Positions 49,906 through 58,985 of a stretch of 64,000 bases of DNA are shown here, piece after piece; within the stretch, counting starts at the first letter, position 1; each line of letters begins with the position of its first letter. Source of the stretch: Paracoccus marcusii (GTDB taxonomy: Bacteria > Pseudomonadota > Alphaproteobacteria > Rhodobacterales > Rhodobacteraceae). The position numbers were made by a program, and so were the translations under genes. Location of the stretch: contig NZ_CP117466.1 in the NCBI RefSeq assembly GCF_028621715.1, forward strand, positions 1,188,501 to 1,252,500, written 5' to 3'. The notes under the pieces are model-generated. The model made no database searches. It was not told the origin of the DNA and worked only from the letters and a program-made list of their open reading frames with translations.

Positions 49906-51990
49906 ATGTCCGTATCCTATGCCCGCCAAGGCCGCATCGGCCTGATCACCATCGACAACCCGCCGGTCAACGCCACGGGCCATGCCGTGCGGCAGGGCCT
50001 GATGGACGCGGCGCGCGACTTTGCCGCGGACACAGGCGCAGACGCTGCCGTGATCCTGTGCGCCGGCCGCACCTGGGTCGCAGGTGCCGACATCTCGGAA
50101 TTCGGCAAGCCTTCGCAGGCCCCGATCCTGCCCGACGTGATCGCCGCCATCGAGTCCCTGGACAAGCCCGTCGTCGCGGCGCTGCATGGCACCGCCCTGG
50201 GCGGGGGGCTGGAACTGGCCCTTGGGTGCCATACGCGGATCGCGGCCCCCGGCACCCGCATGGGCCTGCCCGAGGTGACCTTAGGGCTGCTGCCCGGGGC
50301 GGGCGGCACGCAACGCCTGCCGCGCCTGATCGGCACCGCCGCCGCCCTGGACATCATCACCAGCGCCCGCCAGGTTCCCGCCGCGCAGGCGCTGGACCTG
50401 GGGCTGATCGACGCGCTGTCGCAGGGCGATCTGAGCGCGGACGCGATCGCGCTGGCCGATACGCTGGCGGGCCAGCCGCCGCGCCGGACGCGCGATCTGC
50501 CCGCACCCGCCCCGGACCCGGATGCCGCGCAGGCGCTGAAGGCCACCCTGGCGCGCAAGCTGCCCGGCCAGATCGCGCAGGCGACGGCAGTGGACGTGGT
50601 GACCGACGGCCTGGCGCAGCCCTTCGACCAGGGCATGGCGATTGAGCGCGCGGGCTTTATGGCGCTGATGGACAGCCCGCAGCGCGCCGCGCTGATCCAT
50701 GCCTTCTTTTCCGAACGCGCCGTGGCCCATCTGCCGCAGATCAAGGGCGTGGCACCGCGCCCCCTGGACCGGATCGGCGTGATCGGCGGCGGCACGATGG
50801 GCGCGGGCATCGCGGTGTCCTGCCTGCTGGCCGGGCTGGACGTGACCCTGATCGAACGCGACGACCAGGCGACCGCCCGCGCGCAGGCGACGGTCGGCGA
50901 CCTGCTGGCGGGGGCCGTCAGCCGCGGCAAGCTGGCCGCCGCGCGCCGGGATGCGATCCTGTCCGGGGCATTCCGCACTGACACGGATTACGCGGCCCTG
51001 GGTCAGGCCGACCTGATCGTCGAGGCGGTGTTCGAATCGATGGAGGTCAAGGAACAGGTCTTTGCCGCCATCGACCGCGTGGCAAAGCCCGATGCGGTGC
51101 TGGCGACCAACACGTCCTATCTGGACGTGGACCGCATCGCCGACGCGACGCGCCGCCCGCGCGACGTGATCGGCCTGCATTTCTTCTCTCCGGCCCATGT
51201 CATGCGCCTGCTGGAGGTCGTGGTCGCGGACCGCACTGCCCCCGAGGTCGTGGCCACGGGCTTTGCCCTGGCCAAGCGCCTTGGCAAGATCGCCGTGCGC
51301 GCGGGCGTCTGCGACGGTTTCATCGGCAACCGCATCCTGTCGCATTACCGCGCGGCGGTCGATGCGATGGTGCTGGACGGTGCGTCGCCCCAGCAGGTCG
51401 ACCGCGCGCTGACCGATTTCGGGTTCGCCATGGGCCCCTATGCGGTCAGCGACCTGGCGGGCCTGGACATCGGCGCGATGACCCGCCAGCGCAAGGCGGC
51501 CGACCGCCATCCGCGCGACCGTGTTCCGGTCTTTGCTGACCGCCTGTACGAACAGGGCGATCTGGGCCGCAAGACGGGGCGCGGCTATTACGTTTATGCC
51601 GACGGCAAGCCGCAGCCGAACCCGGACCTGCACGCGATCCTGGACGCGGTGCGGTCCGATCTGGGCATCACGCCCCGCGATTTCGACGACGAGGAGATCG
51701 TCGCCCGCACCATGGCCGCAATGGTGAATGAGGCTGCCCGCACGGTGGCCGATGGCACCGCGCTGCGACCGCTGGACGTCGATGTCGTGATGCTGAACGG
51801 ATACGGCTTTCCGCGCTGGCGGGGCGGGCCGATGCACTGGGCCGACGCCCACGGGCTGGACCGCATCCTGGCCGACATCCGCCGCTTTGCCGAAGACGAC
51901 GACCATTTCTGGCAGCCCGCGCCGCTTCTGGCTGAACTGGTGGCCGACGGCCGCGGCTTTGCCGACCTGAACCAAGGAACCTCTGCATGA
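49906..51990 (+). CDS. Bifunctional enoyl-CoA hydratase / 3-hydroxyacyl-CoA dehydrogenase
   Basis: Catalyses hydration of a 2-enoyl-CoA and NAD-linked oxidation of the 3-hydroxy product. The protein has 694 residues, FadB/FadJ/PimF layout. Crotonase domain (1-190) with both catalytic glutamates, Glu103 and Glu123, and the oxyanion loop AGADISEF. NAD-binding domain from about 287 with GGGTMGAG (294-301), IVEAVFESMEVKEQVF, LATNTSYLDV and HFFSPAHVMRLLEVV with the catalytic His; the C-terminal domains run to FPRWRGGPMHWAD. The start at 49906 follows GAGAGG; ATG 49885 is an in-frame alternative. First enzyme of the catabolic run. Confidence 0.93.
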   Translation: MSVSYARQGRIGLITIDNPPVNATGHAVRQGLMDAARDFAADTGADAAVILCAGRTWVAGADISEFGKPSQAPILPDVIAAIESLDKPVVAALHGTALGGGLELALGCHTRIAAPGTRMGLPEVTLGLLPGAGGTQRLPRLIGTAAALDIITSARQVPAAQALDLGLIDALSQGDLSADAIALADTLAGQPPRRTRDLPAPAPDPDAAQALKATLARKLPGQIAQATAVDVVTDGLAQPFDQGMAIERAGFMALMDSPQRAALIHAFFSERAVAHLPQIKGVAPRPLDRIGVIGGGTMGAGIAVSCLLAGLDVTLIERDDQATARAQATVGDLLAGAVSRGKLAAARRDAILSGAFRTDTDYAALGQADLIVEAVFESMEVKEQVFAAIDRVAKPDAVLATNTSYLDVDRIADATRRPRDVIGLHFFSPAHVMRLLEVVVADRTAPEVVATGFALAKRLGKIAVRAGVCDGFIGNRILSHYRAAVDAMVLDGASPQQVDRALTDFGFAMGPYAVSDLAGLDIGAMTRQRKAADRHPRDRVPVFADRLYEQGDLGRKTGRGYYVYADGKPQPNPDLHAILDAVRSDLGITPRDFDDEEIVARTMAAMVNEAARTVADGTALRPLDVDVVMLNGYGFPRWRGGPMHWADAHGLDRILADIRRFAEDDDHFWQPAPLLAELVADGRGFADLNQGTSA

Positions 51991-53162
51991 AACAGCCCGT
52001 GATCGTCTCGACCGCCCGCACCGCCATCGGGCGCGCGAAACGCGGCGCCTTCAACCAGACCCACGGGGCCGTGCTGGCCGGCGCCACCGCCCGCGCCGTG
52101 GTCGAGCGTGCGGGCATCGACCCCGCGCTGATCGAGGACAGCATCTGGGGCTGCGGCTATCCCGAGGCCGCGACGGGCGGCAACATCGCCCGTCAGGCGG
52201 TGATCCGCGCGGGCCTGCCCGACAGCATCGCGGGCGCCACGGTCAACCGCTTCTGCGCGTCGGGCCTGCAGGCGCTGGCGCAGGGCGCGCAGATGGTCGC
52301 CCATGAGGGCGCGCGCGCCGTGCTGGTCGGCGGGGTCGAGAGCATCTCGATGGTCCAGCCGCCCGTGCGCCATTCGCGGGAAGGATGGATCGAGGCGAAC
52401 CGCCCCGACCTCTACATGACCATGATCGAGACCGCCGATATCGTGGCGGCCCGCTATGGCGTCAGCCGCGAGGCGCAGGATGCCTATGCCGTCGAATCCC
52501 AGGCCCGCACCGCCGCGGCGCAGGCCGCCGGGATTTTCGACGACGAGATCATCCCGATGACGGTCACCATGTCCGTCACCGACAAGGCCACCGGCGAGAC
52601 CGCCGACCGCGAGGTCACCATCGCCGCCGATGAAGGCAACCGTCCCGGCACCACGCTGGAGGCGCTGGCCAAGCTGGAGCCGGTGCGCGGCGCGGGTCAG
52701 TTCGTGACCGCAGGCAACGCGTCCCAGCTGTCCGACGGGGCGGCGGCGCTGCTGGTGATGGAGGCCGACCTGGCCGCATCGCTGAACCTGGAACCGCTTG
52801 GCGCCTTCCGCGGCTTTGCCGTCGCGGGCTGCGCGCCCGACGAGATGGGCATCGGCCCGGTCTTTGCCGTGCCGCGCCTGCTGGAGCGCCACGGGCTGAC
52901 GGTGGACGACATCGACCTGTGGGAGCTGAACGAGGCCTTCGCCAGCCAGTGCCTGTACAGCCGCGACACGCTCGGCATCGACCCGGCGAAATACAACGTG
53001 AACGGCGGGGCCATTTCCATCGGCCATCCCTTCGGCATGACCGGCGCGCGCACCGCGGGCCATCTGCTGCGCGAAGGCCGCCGCCGGGGCGCCAAATGGG
53101 GCGTCGTGACCATGTGCGTGGGCGGTGGCCAGGGCGCCGCCGGACTTCTGGAGATCTTCTGA
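51987..53162 (+). CDS. Acetyl-CoA C-acyltransferase (thiolase)
   Basis: Cleaves 3-ketoacyl-CoA to acetyl-CoA and a shortened acyl-CoA. The protein has 391 residues, the common thiolase length. The acylated cysteine is Cys90 in VNRFCASGLQ; NVNGGAISIGHPFGMTGAR carries the catalytic His, and the C-terminal VVTMCVGGGQGAAGLLE carries the proton-transfer cysteine. ATGA overlap at the start, and the stop shares a base with the next start, so it is tightly coupled to both neighbours. The family includes PimB and FadA types. Confidence 0.95.
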   Translation: MKQPVIVSTARTAIGRAKRGAFNQTHGAVLAGATARAVVERAGIDPALIEDSIWGCGYPEAATGGNIARQAVIRAGLPDSIAGATVNRFCASGLQALAQGAQMVAHEGARAVLVGGVESISMVQPPVRHSREGWIEANRPDLYMTMIETADIVAARYGVSREAQDAYAVESQARTAAAQAAGIFDDEIIPMTVTMSVTDKATGETADREVTIAADEGNRPGTTLEALAKLEPVRGAGQFVTAGNASQLSDGAAALLVMEADLAASLNLEPLGAFRGFAVAGCAPDEMGIGPVFAVPRLLERHGLTVDDIDLWELNEAFASQCLYSRDTLGIDPAKYNVNGGAISIGHPFGMTGARTAGHLLREGRRRGAKWGVVTMCVGGGQGAAGLLEIF

Positions 53163-54343
53163 TGGACATGAGCTTTACCCCCGAGGAAACCGCCTTCCGC
53201 GACGACATCCGCGCCTTTCTGAAGGCCGAGCTGGATCCCGCGCTGGCCCGCAAGGTGCGGCTCCATCACGACCTGACCAAGGCCGAGATGGAGGGCTGGC
53301 ACGCGAAACTCCAATCGCGCGGCTGGCTGGCCGGGAACTGGCCCAAGGAGTTCGGCGGCGCGGGCTGGACCGCGATCCAGCGCCACATCTTCGAAGAGGA
53401 ATCGGCACGCGCCCATGCGCCGCGCATCGTGCCCTTCGGCATCGCCATGCTGGGGCCGGTCCTGCAGAAGTTCGGGTCCAAGGAGCAGCAGGACCACTGG
53501 CTGCCGCGCATCCTGAACGGTGACGACTGGTGGTGCCAGGGCTATTCCGAACCCGGCGCCGGATCGGACCTGGCCAGCCTGCGCTGCGAGGCCGTGCGCG
53601 ACGGCGACCATTATGTCGTCAACGGCCAGAAGACCTGGACCACGCTTGGCCAGCACGCCAACATGATCTTCTGCCTGGTGCGCACCAATGCGACGGGCAA
53701 GAAGCAGGAGGGCATCAGCTTCCTGCTCATTGACATGGAGACGCCGGGCGTCACCGTGCGCCCCATCGTCCTGCTGGACGGCACGGCCGAGGTGAACGAG
53801 GTCTGGTTCGACAATGTCCGCGTGCCCGCCGCCAATCTGGTCGGCGAGGAGAACCAGGGCTGGACATATGCAAAATACCTGCTGACGCATGAGCGCACGA
53901 ACATCGCGGGCGTGGGCTTTGCCACCGCCGCGCTGGACAATCTGAAACGTGTGGCCAAGGCACAGCGCCATCGCGGCCAGCCGCTGTCCGACGATCCGCT
54001 GTTCGCCGCCGAGATGGCGGGGGTCGAGATCGAGCTGATGGCCATGTCCACCACCAACCTGCGAATGCTGTCGGCCGCAGCCCAAGGCCAGGCGCCCGGC
54101 ATCGAGAGCAGCATGCTCAAGATCAAGGGCACCCAGATCCGCCAGCGGCTGGATGCGCTGACGCGGCGCGCCTATGGCGGGCAGGCGATGGCCCTGACGC
54201 TGGAGGGCAACGAAGGCCCCGAGGGCGCCGACGAGGCCCTGGCCGCCAGCGCCACCTGGCTGAACAACCGCAAGCTGTCGATCTATGGCGGCTCGAACGA
54301 GGTCCAGCGCAGCATCATTTCCGGCGCGCTGGCGAAAGGATAA
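53162..54343 (+). CDS. Acyl-CoA dehydrogenase, large-subunit type
   Basis: FAD enzyme for alpha,beta-dehydrogenation of acyl-CoA. The protein has 393 residues. It opens MDMSFTPEETAFRDDIRAFLKAEL and has WPKEFGGAGW, the FAD-binding WWCQGYSEPGAGSDLASL, YVVNGQKTWTTL and the C-terminal LSIYGGSNEVQRSIIS. The sequence style matches the large partner of two-gene acyl-CoA dehydrogenases such as PimC and steroid-degradation FadE pairs. It probably forms a heteromer with the smaller protein that follows 4 nt later. Confidence 0.92.
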   Translation: MDMSFTPEETAFRDDIRAFLKAELDPALARKVRLHHDLTKAEMEGWHAKLQSRGWLAGNWPKEFGGAGWTAIQRHIFEEESARAHAPRIVPFGIAMLGPVLQKFGSKEQQDHWLPRILNGDDWWCQGYSEPGAGSDLASLRCEAVRDGDHYVVNGQKTWTTLGQHANMIFCLVRTNATGKKQEGISFLLIDMETPGVTVRPIVLLDGTAEVNEVWFDNVRVPAANLVGEENQGWTYAKYLLTHERTNIAGVGFATAALDNLKRVAKAQRHRGQPLSDDPLFAAEMAGVEIELMAMSTTNLRMLSAAAQGQAPGIESSMLKIKGTQIRQRLDALTRRAYGGQAMALTLEGNEGPEGADEALAASATWLNNRKLSIYGGSNEVQRSIISGALAKG

Positions 54344-54347
54344 GCCC

Positions 54348-55346
54348 ATGGACTTTCAGCTTTCCGACGACCACCGCATGCTGCAGGACAGCCTGCGCGG
54401 CATCCTGGCCCGCCATTCCGGCGAGGCGCTGATGCCCGCGCTGCTGGAGGCCGGCGTCCCCCAGGCCCTGCTGACCGAGGCCGAGGGCGGTTTCGACGGA
54501 TCGGGCGCCGCCGTGGCGCTGATCTTCGAGGCACTGGGCCGGGCGGGCGCGTCCCTGCCGCTGATCGGCACGATGATCGGGGCAGCGGCCCTGGCGCAGG
54601 CGGGTCAGCCTGCTGACGACGGGGCCACCATCGCCTTTGCCGATGCCGAACCCGGCACGCGTTACGACCGCGGCGTGGCGATCAGCGTCGATGGCGACCG
54701 CCTGACCGGGCGCAAGACCATGGTGGCGGGGGCCGAGGGGGCGGCGGCAATCATCGTCACCACTGCCGATGCGCTGTGGTTGGTCGCGCCCGACGCGGCG
54801 GGGCTGACCGTCCGCCCCTATCCGCTGATGGACGATCAGCGCGGCGCGGACCTGATCTTTGAGGCCACCCCCGCCACGCGGCTTGGGGCCTTGGCCGATT
54901 TCGACACGGTGCTGGCGCGCGGCGTCCTGGCCCATGCGGCCTATGCCTTGGGCACGCTGAGCGCGGCGGTCGATCTGACGCTGGACTATCTGCGCACCCG
55001 CAAGCAGTTCGGCCAGCCGCTGATCGCGTTCCAAGCCTTGGCGCATCGCGCCGCCGACCTGTCGGTCGAGGTCGAACAGGCGCGGTCCGCCGTCACCAAT
55101 TTCGCGGGCCATCTGGATGCGGATGCACCCCTGCGCGACCGGCATCTGCAGGCCTGCAAGGTCACCTTGGGTCGGGTCGCGCGGCTGGTGGCCGAGGAAT
55201 CGGTGCAGCTGCATGGCGGCATCGGGATGACCGAGGAATATGCGCTCGGCGGCATGATCCGCCGCCTGCTGGCCGCCGACACAGCCATGGGCGACGCGGA
55301 TTTCCACCTGGAGCGCTTCGCGCGCGGCGAGCCTGCCTTCGCATGA
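54348..55346 (+). CDS. Acyl-CoA dehydrogenase, small-subunit type
   Basis: Partner of the preceding large subunit, 332 residues, shorter than usual dehydrogenases (about 380). The N-terminal domain MDFQLSDDHRMLQDSLRGIL is present. The middle beta domain is reduced: the flavin-binding segment seen in the large subunit is poorly conserved. The C-terminal helical domain is strong: YLRTRKQFGQPLIAFQALAHRAADL and ESVQLHGGIGMTEEYALGG. In known pairs (PimC/PimD, FadE heteromers) FAD sites lie at the subunit interface, which fits. The start at 54348 has AAAGGA upstream; the end overlaps the thioesterase in ATGA. Confidence 0.9.
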   Translation: MDFQLSDDHRMLQDSLRGILARHSGEALMPALLEAGVPQALLTEAEGGFDGSGAAVALIFEALGRAGASLPLIGTMIGAAALAQAGQPADDGATIAFADAEPGTRYDRGVAISVDGDRLTGRKTMVAGAEGAAAIIVTTADALWLVAPDAAGLTVRPYPLMDDQRGADLIFEATPATRLGALADFDTVLARGVLAHAAYALGTLSAAVDLTLDYLRTRKQFGQPLIAFQALAHRAADLSVEVEQARSAVTNFAGHLDADAPLRDRHLQACKVTLGRVARLVAEESVQLHGGIGMTEEYALGGMIRRLLAADTAMGDADFHLERFARGEPAFA

Positions 55347-55741
55347 CCCTGATCCACGGGGAAACCGGCACCCAGTCCCTGATCGGCTATGTCCTGGACG
55401 TGGGCGACAGGGCGGGGGCGGTCTGCTGGCTGGATCTGGACGACCGCCATCTGAACCGTCAGGGCATCCTGCATGGCGGGCTGGCCGCGACCCTTCTGGA
55501 CAGCGCGATGGGGGCCACGGGCAGCCTGACGGTCGATGCCACGGGCCGCCATCCCTTCACCACGCTGTCGCTGACGGTGAATTATCTGGCCCCGGGCCAT
55601 CCGGGGCGCGTGACCGCCACGGGCCGCGTGACGGGCGGCGGGCGCGCCACCCTGTTCATCGAGGGCGCCTTGCGGCATGAGGACGGCACGCTGATCGCCA
55701 CCGCGACCGGCGTCTTCCGCAAGACAAGGGCCGCCCCATGA
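55343..55741 (+). CDS. PaaI-family hotdog thioesterase
   Basis: Single-domain hotdog thioesterase of 132 residues. HLNRQGILHGGLAATLLDSAMG holds the HGG active-site motif with the catalytic Asp, and FTTLSLTVNYLAPGHPGRVTATGRV is the following core strand. Such enzymes release CoA from stalled or dead-end acyl-CoA esters and so protect the CoA pool. ATGA overlaps at both ends tie it to the dehydrogenase and hydratase genes. Confidence 0.9.
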   Translation: MTLIHGETGTQSLIGYVLDVGDRAGAVCWLDLDDRHLNRQGILHGGLAATLLDSAMGATGSLTVDATGRHPFTTLSLTVNYLAPGHPGRVTATGRVTGGGRATLFIEGALRHEDGTLIATATGVFRKTRAAP

Positions 55742-56547
55742 CCGACCTCACCAATCCGCATTGCGAAATCAGCGACCTGGGCGACCGCCTGGTGGTCGAG
55801 AACCGCAACGCCGCCCGCCGCAACGCGCTGACGCCCGATTTCTACAAGGGCCTGCACCACGCGCTGGAACTGGCGACCGACAACCCCCGCATCGGCGCCG
55901 TGCTGATCATGGGCGAGGGCGACTTCTTCTGCGCGGGCGGCGATCTGACCATGCTGATCAAGGCACAGGAGATGTCCGAGGATCAGCGCCGCGCCCGCAT
56001 CGACGCGCTGAACGACCTGATGCGCGCGGTCGTGGCCTGCCCCCGCCCGGTCATCGCCGTGGTCGAGGGGGGCGCCGCCGGCGCGGGCCTGTCGCTGGCT
56101 TTGGCCTGCGACATGATCGTGTCGGCCCGCGATGCGCGTTTCACGGCGGCCTATGTGAATGCCGGGCTTGTGCCCGATGGCGGGCTGACCGCGGCGCTGA
56201 CCGCCTGCCTGCCGCCGCAGATGGCCGCATCCATGGCCCTGACCGGCCAACCCGTGGGCGCCGAACGCCTGCACGCTCTGGGCGTCATCCAGGAACTGAC
56301 CGAGCCCGGAGAGGCCATCATGGCCGCCATGGCCCTGGCCGACCGCCTGGCCGCAGGCCCGGCCGAGGCGCAGGCCGCGATCAAGCATCTGCTGACCGGC
56401 GCCCGCGCCACCCTGCTGGAGGCGCAGCTGAGTGCCGAACGCGACGCGATGGCCACGGCCCTTGCCTCGCGCGAGGCGGCCGAGGGCATCACCGCCTTCC
56501 TGGCCAAGCGCCCCCCCGATTTCCGCCGCCTTCGCGAGGATTCATGA
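55738..56547 (+). CDS. Enoyl-CoA hydratase/isomerase family protein
   Basis: A 269-residue crotonase-fold protein. CoA/oxyanion motifs are present: NRNAARRNALTP, FFCAGGDLTMLIKAQ and VVEGGAAGAGLSLALACDMI, then ARFTAAYVNAGLVPDGG. The first glutamate of the hydratase pair is replaced in GAAGAGLSLAL, and Asp stands in PDGGLT, so isomerase or other crotonase chemistry is as likely as hydration. Its presence besides the bifunctional protein suggests a substrate that needs double-bond relocation, ring opening or another special step. ATGA overlaps on both sides. Confidence 0.87.
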   Translation: MTDLTNPHCEISDLGDRLVVENRNAARRNALTPDFYKGLHHALELATDNPRIGAVLIMGEGDFFCAGGDLTMLIKAQEMSEDQRRARIDALNDLMRAVVACPRPVIAVVEGGAAGAGLSLALACDMIVSARDARFTAAYVNAGLVPDGGLTAALTACLPPQMAASMALTGQPVGAERLHALGVIQELTEPGEAIMAAMALADRLAAGPAEAQAAIKHLLTGARATLLEAQLSAERDAMATALASREAAEGITAFLAKRPPDFRRLREDS

Positions 56548-58037
56548 CCCGTATCCACCAGCTGTTCGACGCCGCCCGCGCGGCCCATCCCAACCGTCCG
56601 GCCCTGACCGACGGGACAGGACGCACCCTGACCTATGCCGCGCTGGACGATCTGGTCCGGCGGACGCAGGCGGATCTGGCGGCGATGGGCCTGCGCCCCG
56701 GCGACCGGCTGCTGGTGGTGGCCGAGAACGCGGCCCCGGTGCCGGTCCTGCTGCTGGCCGCCAGCCGCATGGACGCGGTGCTGGTGCCCGTGAACGCGCG
56801 CATGACCGCGCCGGAGCTGGCCAAGATCGCGGCCCATACCGAACCGCGCCTGACCTTGTTCCTGTCCGATGTCAGCGAACCCGCGCGTGTCCATTCGGGC
56901 GATGCGCGCGCCGTCACGCTGGCCGGGGCGGCGCTGCATGTCGCGGGACCCTTCGACGCCGTGCCGGAGCAGGTCGAGCCGCAGGACGCGATGACGGCGG
57001 TGATCCTCTACACCACCGGCACGACGGGCACGCCCAAGGGGGTGATGCTGACCCACGGGAACCTGATCTTTGGCGGGGAAAGCTCGGCCCGGTTGCGGGG
57101 GATGCAGGCGGATGATGTCATCTGGGGCGTTCTGCCGCTGACGCATGTCTTCGGGCTGACCTCGATGCTGGCCGCGGGCCTGGCCACGGGTGCGCATATC
57201 CGGCTGGAGCCGCGCTTTTCGGCCGCGCAGACGCTGGCTGCGCTGCAGGCAGACGTGACCGTCCTGCCCGCCGTGCCGCAGATGCACGCGGCCATCATGG
57301 CCGAGGCGCGAGCCCAAGGGCTGGAGCGTCTGGCCCGGCCCCTGCGCTATGTCAGCAGCGGCGCGGCGCCCCTGGACCCCGACTGGAAGCGGCGGGCCGA
57401 GACGTTCTATGGCATCGCGCTGCAGAACGGCTACGGCATGACCGAGACCACGGCGGGGGTGACCGTCACGAACAACGCCATCGGCGACCCGGACCCGTCG
57501 GCGGGCCACCCGCTGCCGGGGGTGGAGATCGCGCTGGACGAGACGATCGGCCGCGAACCCGGCACCGGAGAGGTGCTGACCCGCGGTCCGCACATCATGC
57601 GCGGCTATTTCCGCAATGCGGAGGGAACGGCGCAGGTGCTGCGGGACGGCTGGATGCGCACCGGCGATCTGGGCCGGATCGACGCGCAGGGGCGGCTGCA
57701 CATCGTGGGCCGTTGCAAGGAGCTGATCATCCGCGGCGGCTTCAACGTCTATCCCCCCGAGGTCGAGGCCGCTCTGAACGATCATCCGGCCGTCCTGCAG
57801 ACCGCCGTGATCGGCCGCGCGCGCGAGGGGGGCGACGAGGATATCCTGGCCTTCTGTCAGCTGATTTCGCCGGATGCGGTGACGGCCGATGCGCTGGCGG
57901 CCCATGCGGCGGCGCGGCTGTCGGCCTACAAGCGGCCCACGCGGATCATCCTGACGGGCGCGCTGCCCGCGGCGGCGACGGGCAAGGTGCTCAAGCACCG
58001 CCTTGTCGCGCATTTCGCGGACCTGTTGGGTCTTTAG
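56544..58037 (+). CDS. Acyl-CoA synthetase / CoA ligase (AMP-forming)
   Basis: Activates the carboxylic acid taken up by the adjacent TRAP system, presumably the first enzyme of the pathway. The protein has 497 residues, the medium class. P-loop YTTGTTGTPKG, the NGYGMTETTAG block, GWMRTGDLG, the hinge GRCKELIIRGGFNVYPPEVE and the C-terminal lysine in ATGKVLKHRL are complete, so full activity is expected. Last gene of the operon; its stop overlaps that of the convergent GntR gene by 4 nt. By position it corresponds to PimA of pimelate degradation, but chain length is not predictable. Confidence 0.93.
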   Translation: MTRIHQLFDAARAAHPNRPALTDGTGRTLTYAALDDLVRRTQADLAAMGLRPGDRLLVVAENAAPVPVLLLAASRMDAVLVPVNARMTAPELAKIAAHTEPRLTLFLSDVSEPARVHSGDARAVTLAGAALHVAGPFDAVPEQVEPQDAMTAVILYTTGTTGTPKGVMLTHGNLIFGGESSARLRGMQADDVIWGVLPLTHVFGLTSMLAAGLATGAHIRLEPRFSAAQTLAALQADVTVLPAVPQMHAAIMAEARAQGLERLARPLRYVSSGAAPLDPDWKRRAETFYGIALQNGYGMTETTAGVTVTNNAIGDPDPSAGHPLPGVEIALDETIGREPGTGEVLTRGPHIMRGYFRNAEGTAQVLRDGWMRTGDLGRIDAQGRLHIVGRCKELIIRGGFNVYPPEVEAALNDHPAVLQTAVIGRAREGGDEDILAFCQLISPDAVTADALAAHAAARLSAYKRPTRIILTGALPAAATGKVLKHRLVAHFADLLGL

Positions 58038-58789
58038 TCGTCCAGCACCAGGCGGTGCATCGGCGGATAGAACTGGCGGGCAAACGACACAGGCAGCGAA
58101 TCCAGCGTGTTGACCCTCTCGATCGTCATCACCGGCGTGCCCGGATCGATGGTCAGGTTCACCGCGCAGGACCCGCTGGCCCCTTCGGCCAGGATCGAAA
58201 AGCGACTTTGCGTGACGGGCAGGCTGCGGGCCAGCCATTCCTGCGGCGGTTCATGTGCGAACAGATGAAAATCGGGCAGGGCCAGCGCGCGGGGGTTCAG
58301 CCAGATCGCCTCGCAGCAATGCGGGCGGTCGTCGGCCAGATAGCGCGACTTGACCAGCAGCATCATGTCGTCGGCATCGACCTGCAGCGCCTGCATGGCG
58401 GCGGGGCTGGGGTTGCAGGGCAGGCATTCGGTCATCTGATAGGCATAGCGCGCGCCAAGCGACTCGATCTCGTCGCGCAGGACCGGCAGCGACAGGGTCG
58501 TTCGGCGGGACGTGGTGGCGGTCACGCGGGTGCCCACCTTGCGGCGGCGCTGGATGATGCCGCTGTCGGCCAGCTCACGCAGCGCACGGTTCACCGTGGC
58601 GCGCGCGCAGCCCATCTCGATCGACAGCATCTGTTCGGTGGGGATCAGGCTGCCCGGCGGCCATTCGCCCGATCTGATCCGGCCCAGCACATCCGCGCGG
58701 ATCGCCTGCCATGTGTTGAGTCGCCGCCGTTCGGCGTCGACGCCGGAAGAGCGGATCGTAACGGACGAACCTTGGGACAACTTGGCCAT
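58034..58789 (-). CDS. GntR/HutC-family transcriptional regulator
   Basis: A 251-residue regulator with a GntR winged HTH (about 22-90: WQAIRADVLGRIRSGEWPPGSLIPTEQ, GCARATVNRALRELADSGII) and a UTRA effector domain of the HutC group (about 105-245, closing with SFARQFYPPMHRLVLDD). It diverges from an MFS exporter gene, which it probably represses. The ATG at 58789 begins MAKLSQGSS; its ribosome site is weak, and longer in-frame extensions read into the promoter region. A candidate operator lies 15 bp upstream. Confidence 0.9.
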   Translation of the reverse strand: MAKLSQGSSVTIRSSGVDAERRRLNTWQAIRADVLGRIRSGEWPPGSLIPTEQMLSIEMGCARATVNRALRELADSGIIQRRRKVGTRVTATTSRRTTLSLPVLRDEIESLGARYAYQMTECLPCNPSPAAMQALQVDADDMMLLVKSRYLADDRPHCCEAIWLNPRALALPDFHLFAHEPPQEWLARSLPVTQSRFSILAEGASGSCAVNLTIDPGTPVMTIERVNTLDSLPVSFARQFYPPMHRLVLDD

Positions 58790-58803
58790 TTTGAAGAACT
58801 CGT

Positions 58804-58817
58804 GACATATACCTGTC
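58804..58817. promoter_or_regulatory. Candidate GntR/HutC operator
   Basis: GACA (58804-58807) and TGTC (58814-58817) frame TATACC; on the minus strand this reads GACAGGTATATGTC. HutC-group operators often contain GGTATA/TATACC half-sites. TGATAAATG occurs just after it at 58824-58832 and again at 58946-58954. Both lie in the divergent region between the regulator and the MFS gene. Confidence 0.45.
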
Positions 58818-58985
58818 CCGATTTGATAAATGATACGCACAAGAATGGAAGCTGTCCAATTCGCCATGCGACATCCCGGCTGGCCGCGGGCCGGGGAAAA
58901 ACCCCGGGCGGACGGGCGCACGGCGCTTTCCTTTCGCAGGATGTCTGATAAATGCAGATCGTGCAAGCATGATGGCGGATTTTCG

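Noticed and set aside
47572..50232. Minus-strand 886-codon open frame, Arg/Pro/His-rich
   Set aside because: It lies opposite dctM, iclR and the hydratase/dehydrogenase gene; composition is typical of antisense shadow frames.
56151..58238. Minus-strand 695-codon open frame opposite the CoA ligase
   Set aside because: The ligase is intact on the plus strand; the antisense product is low-complexity and has no ribosome site.
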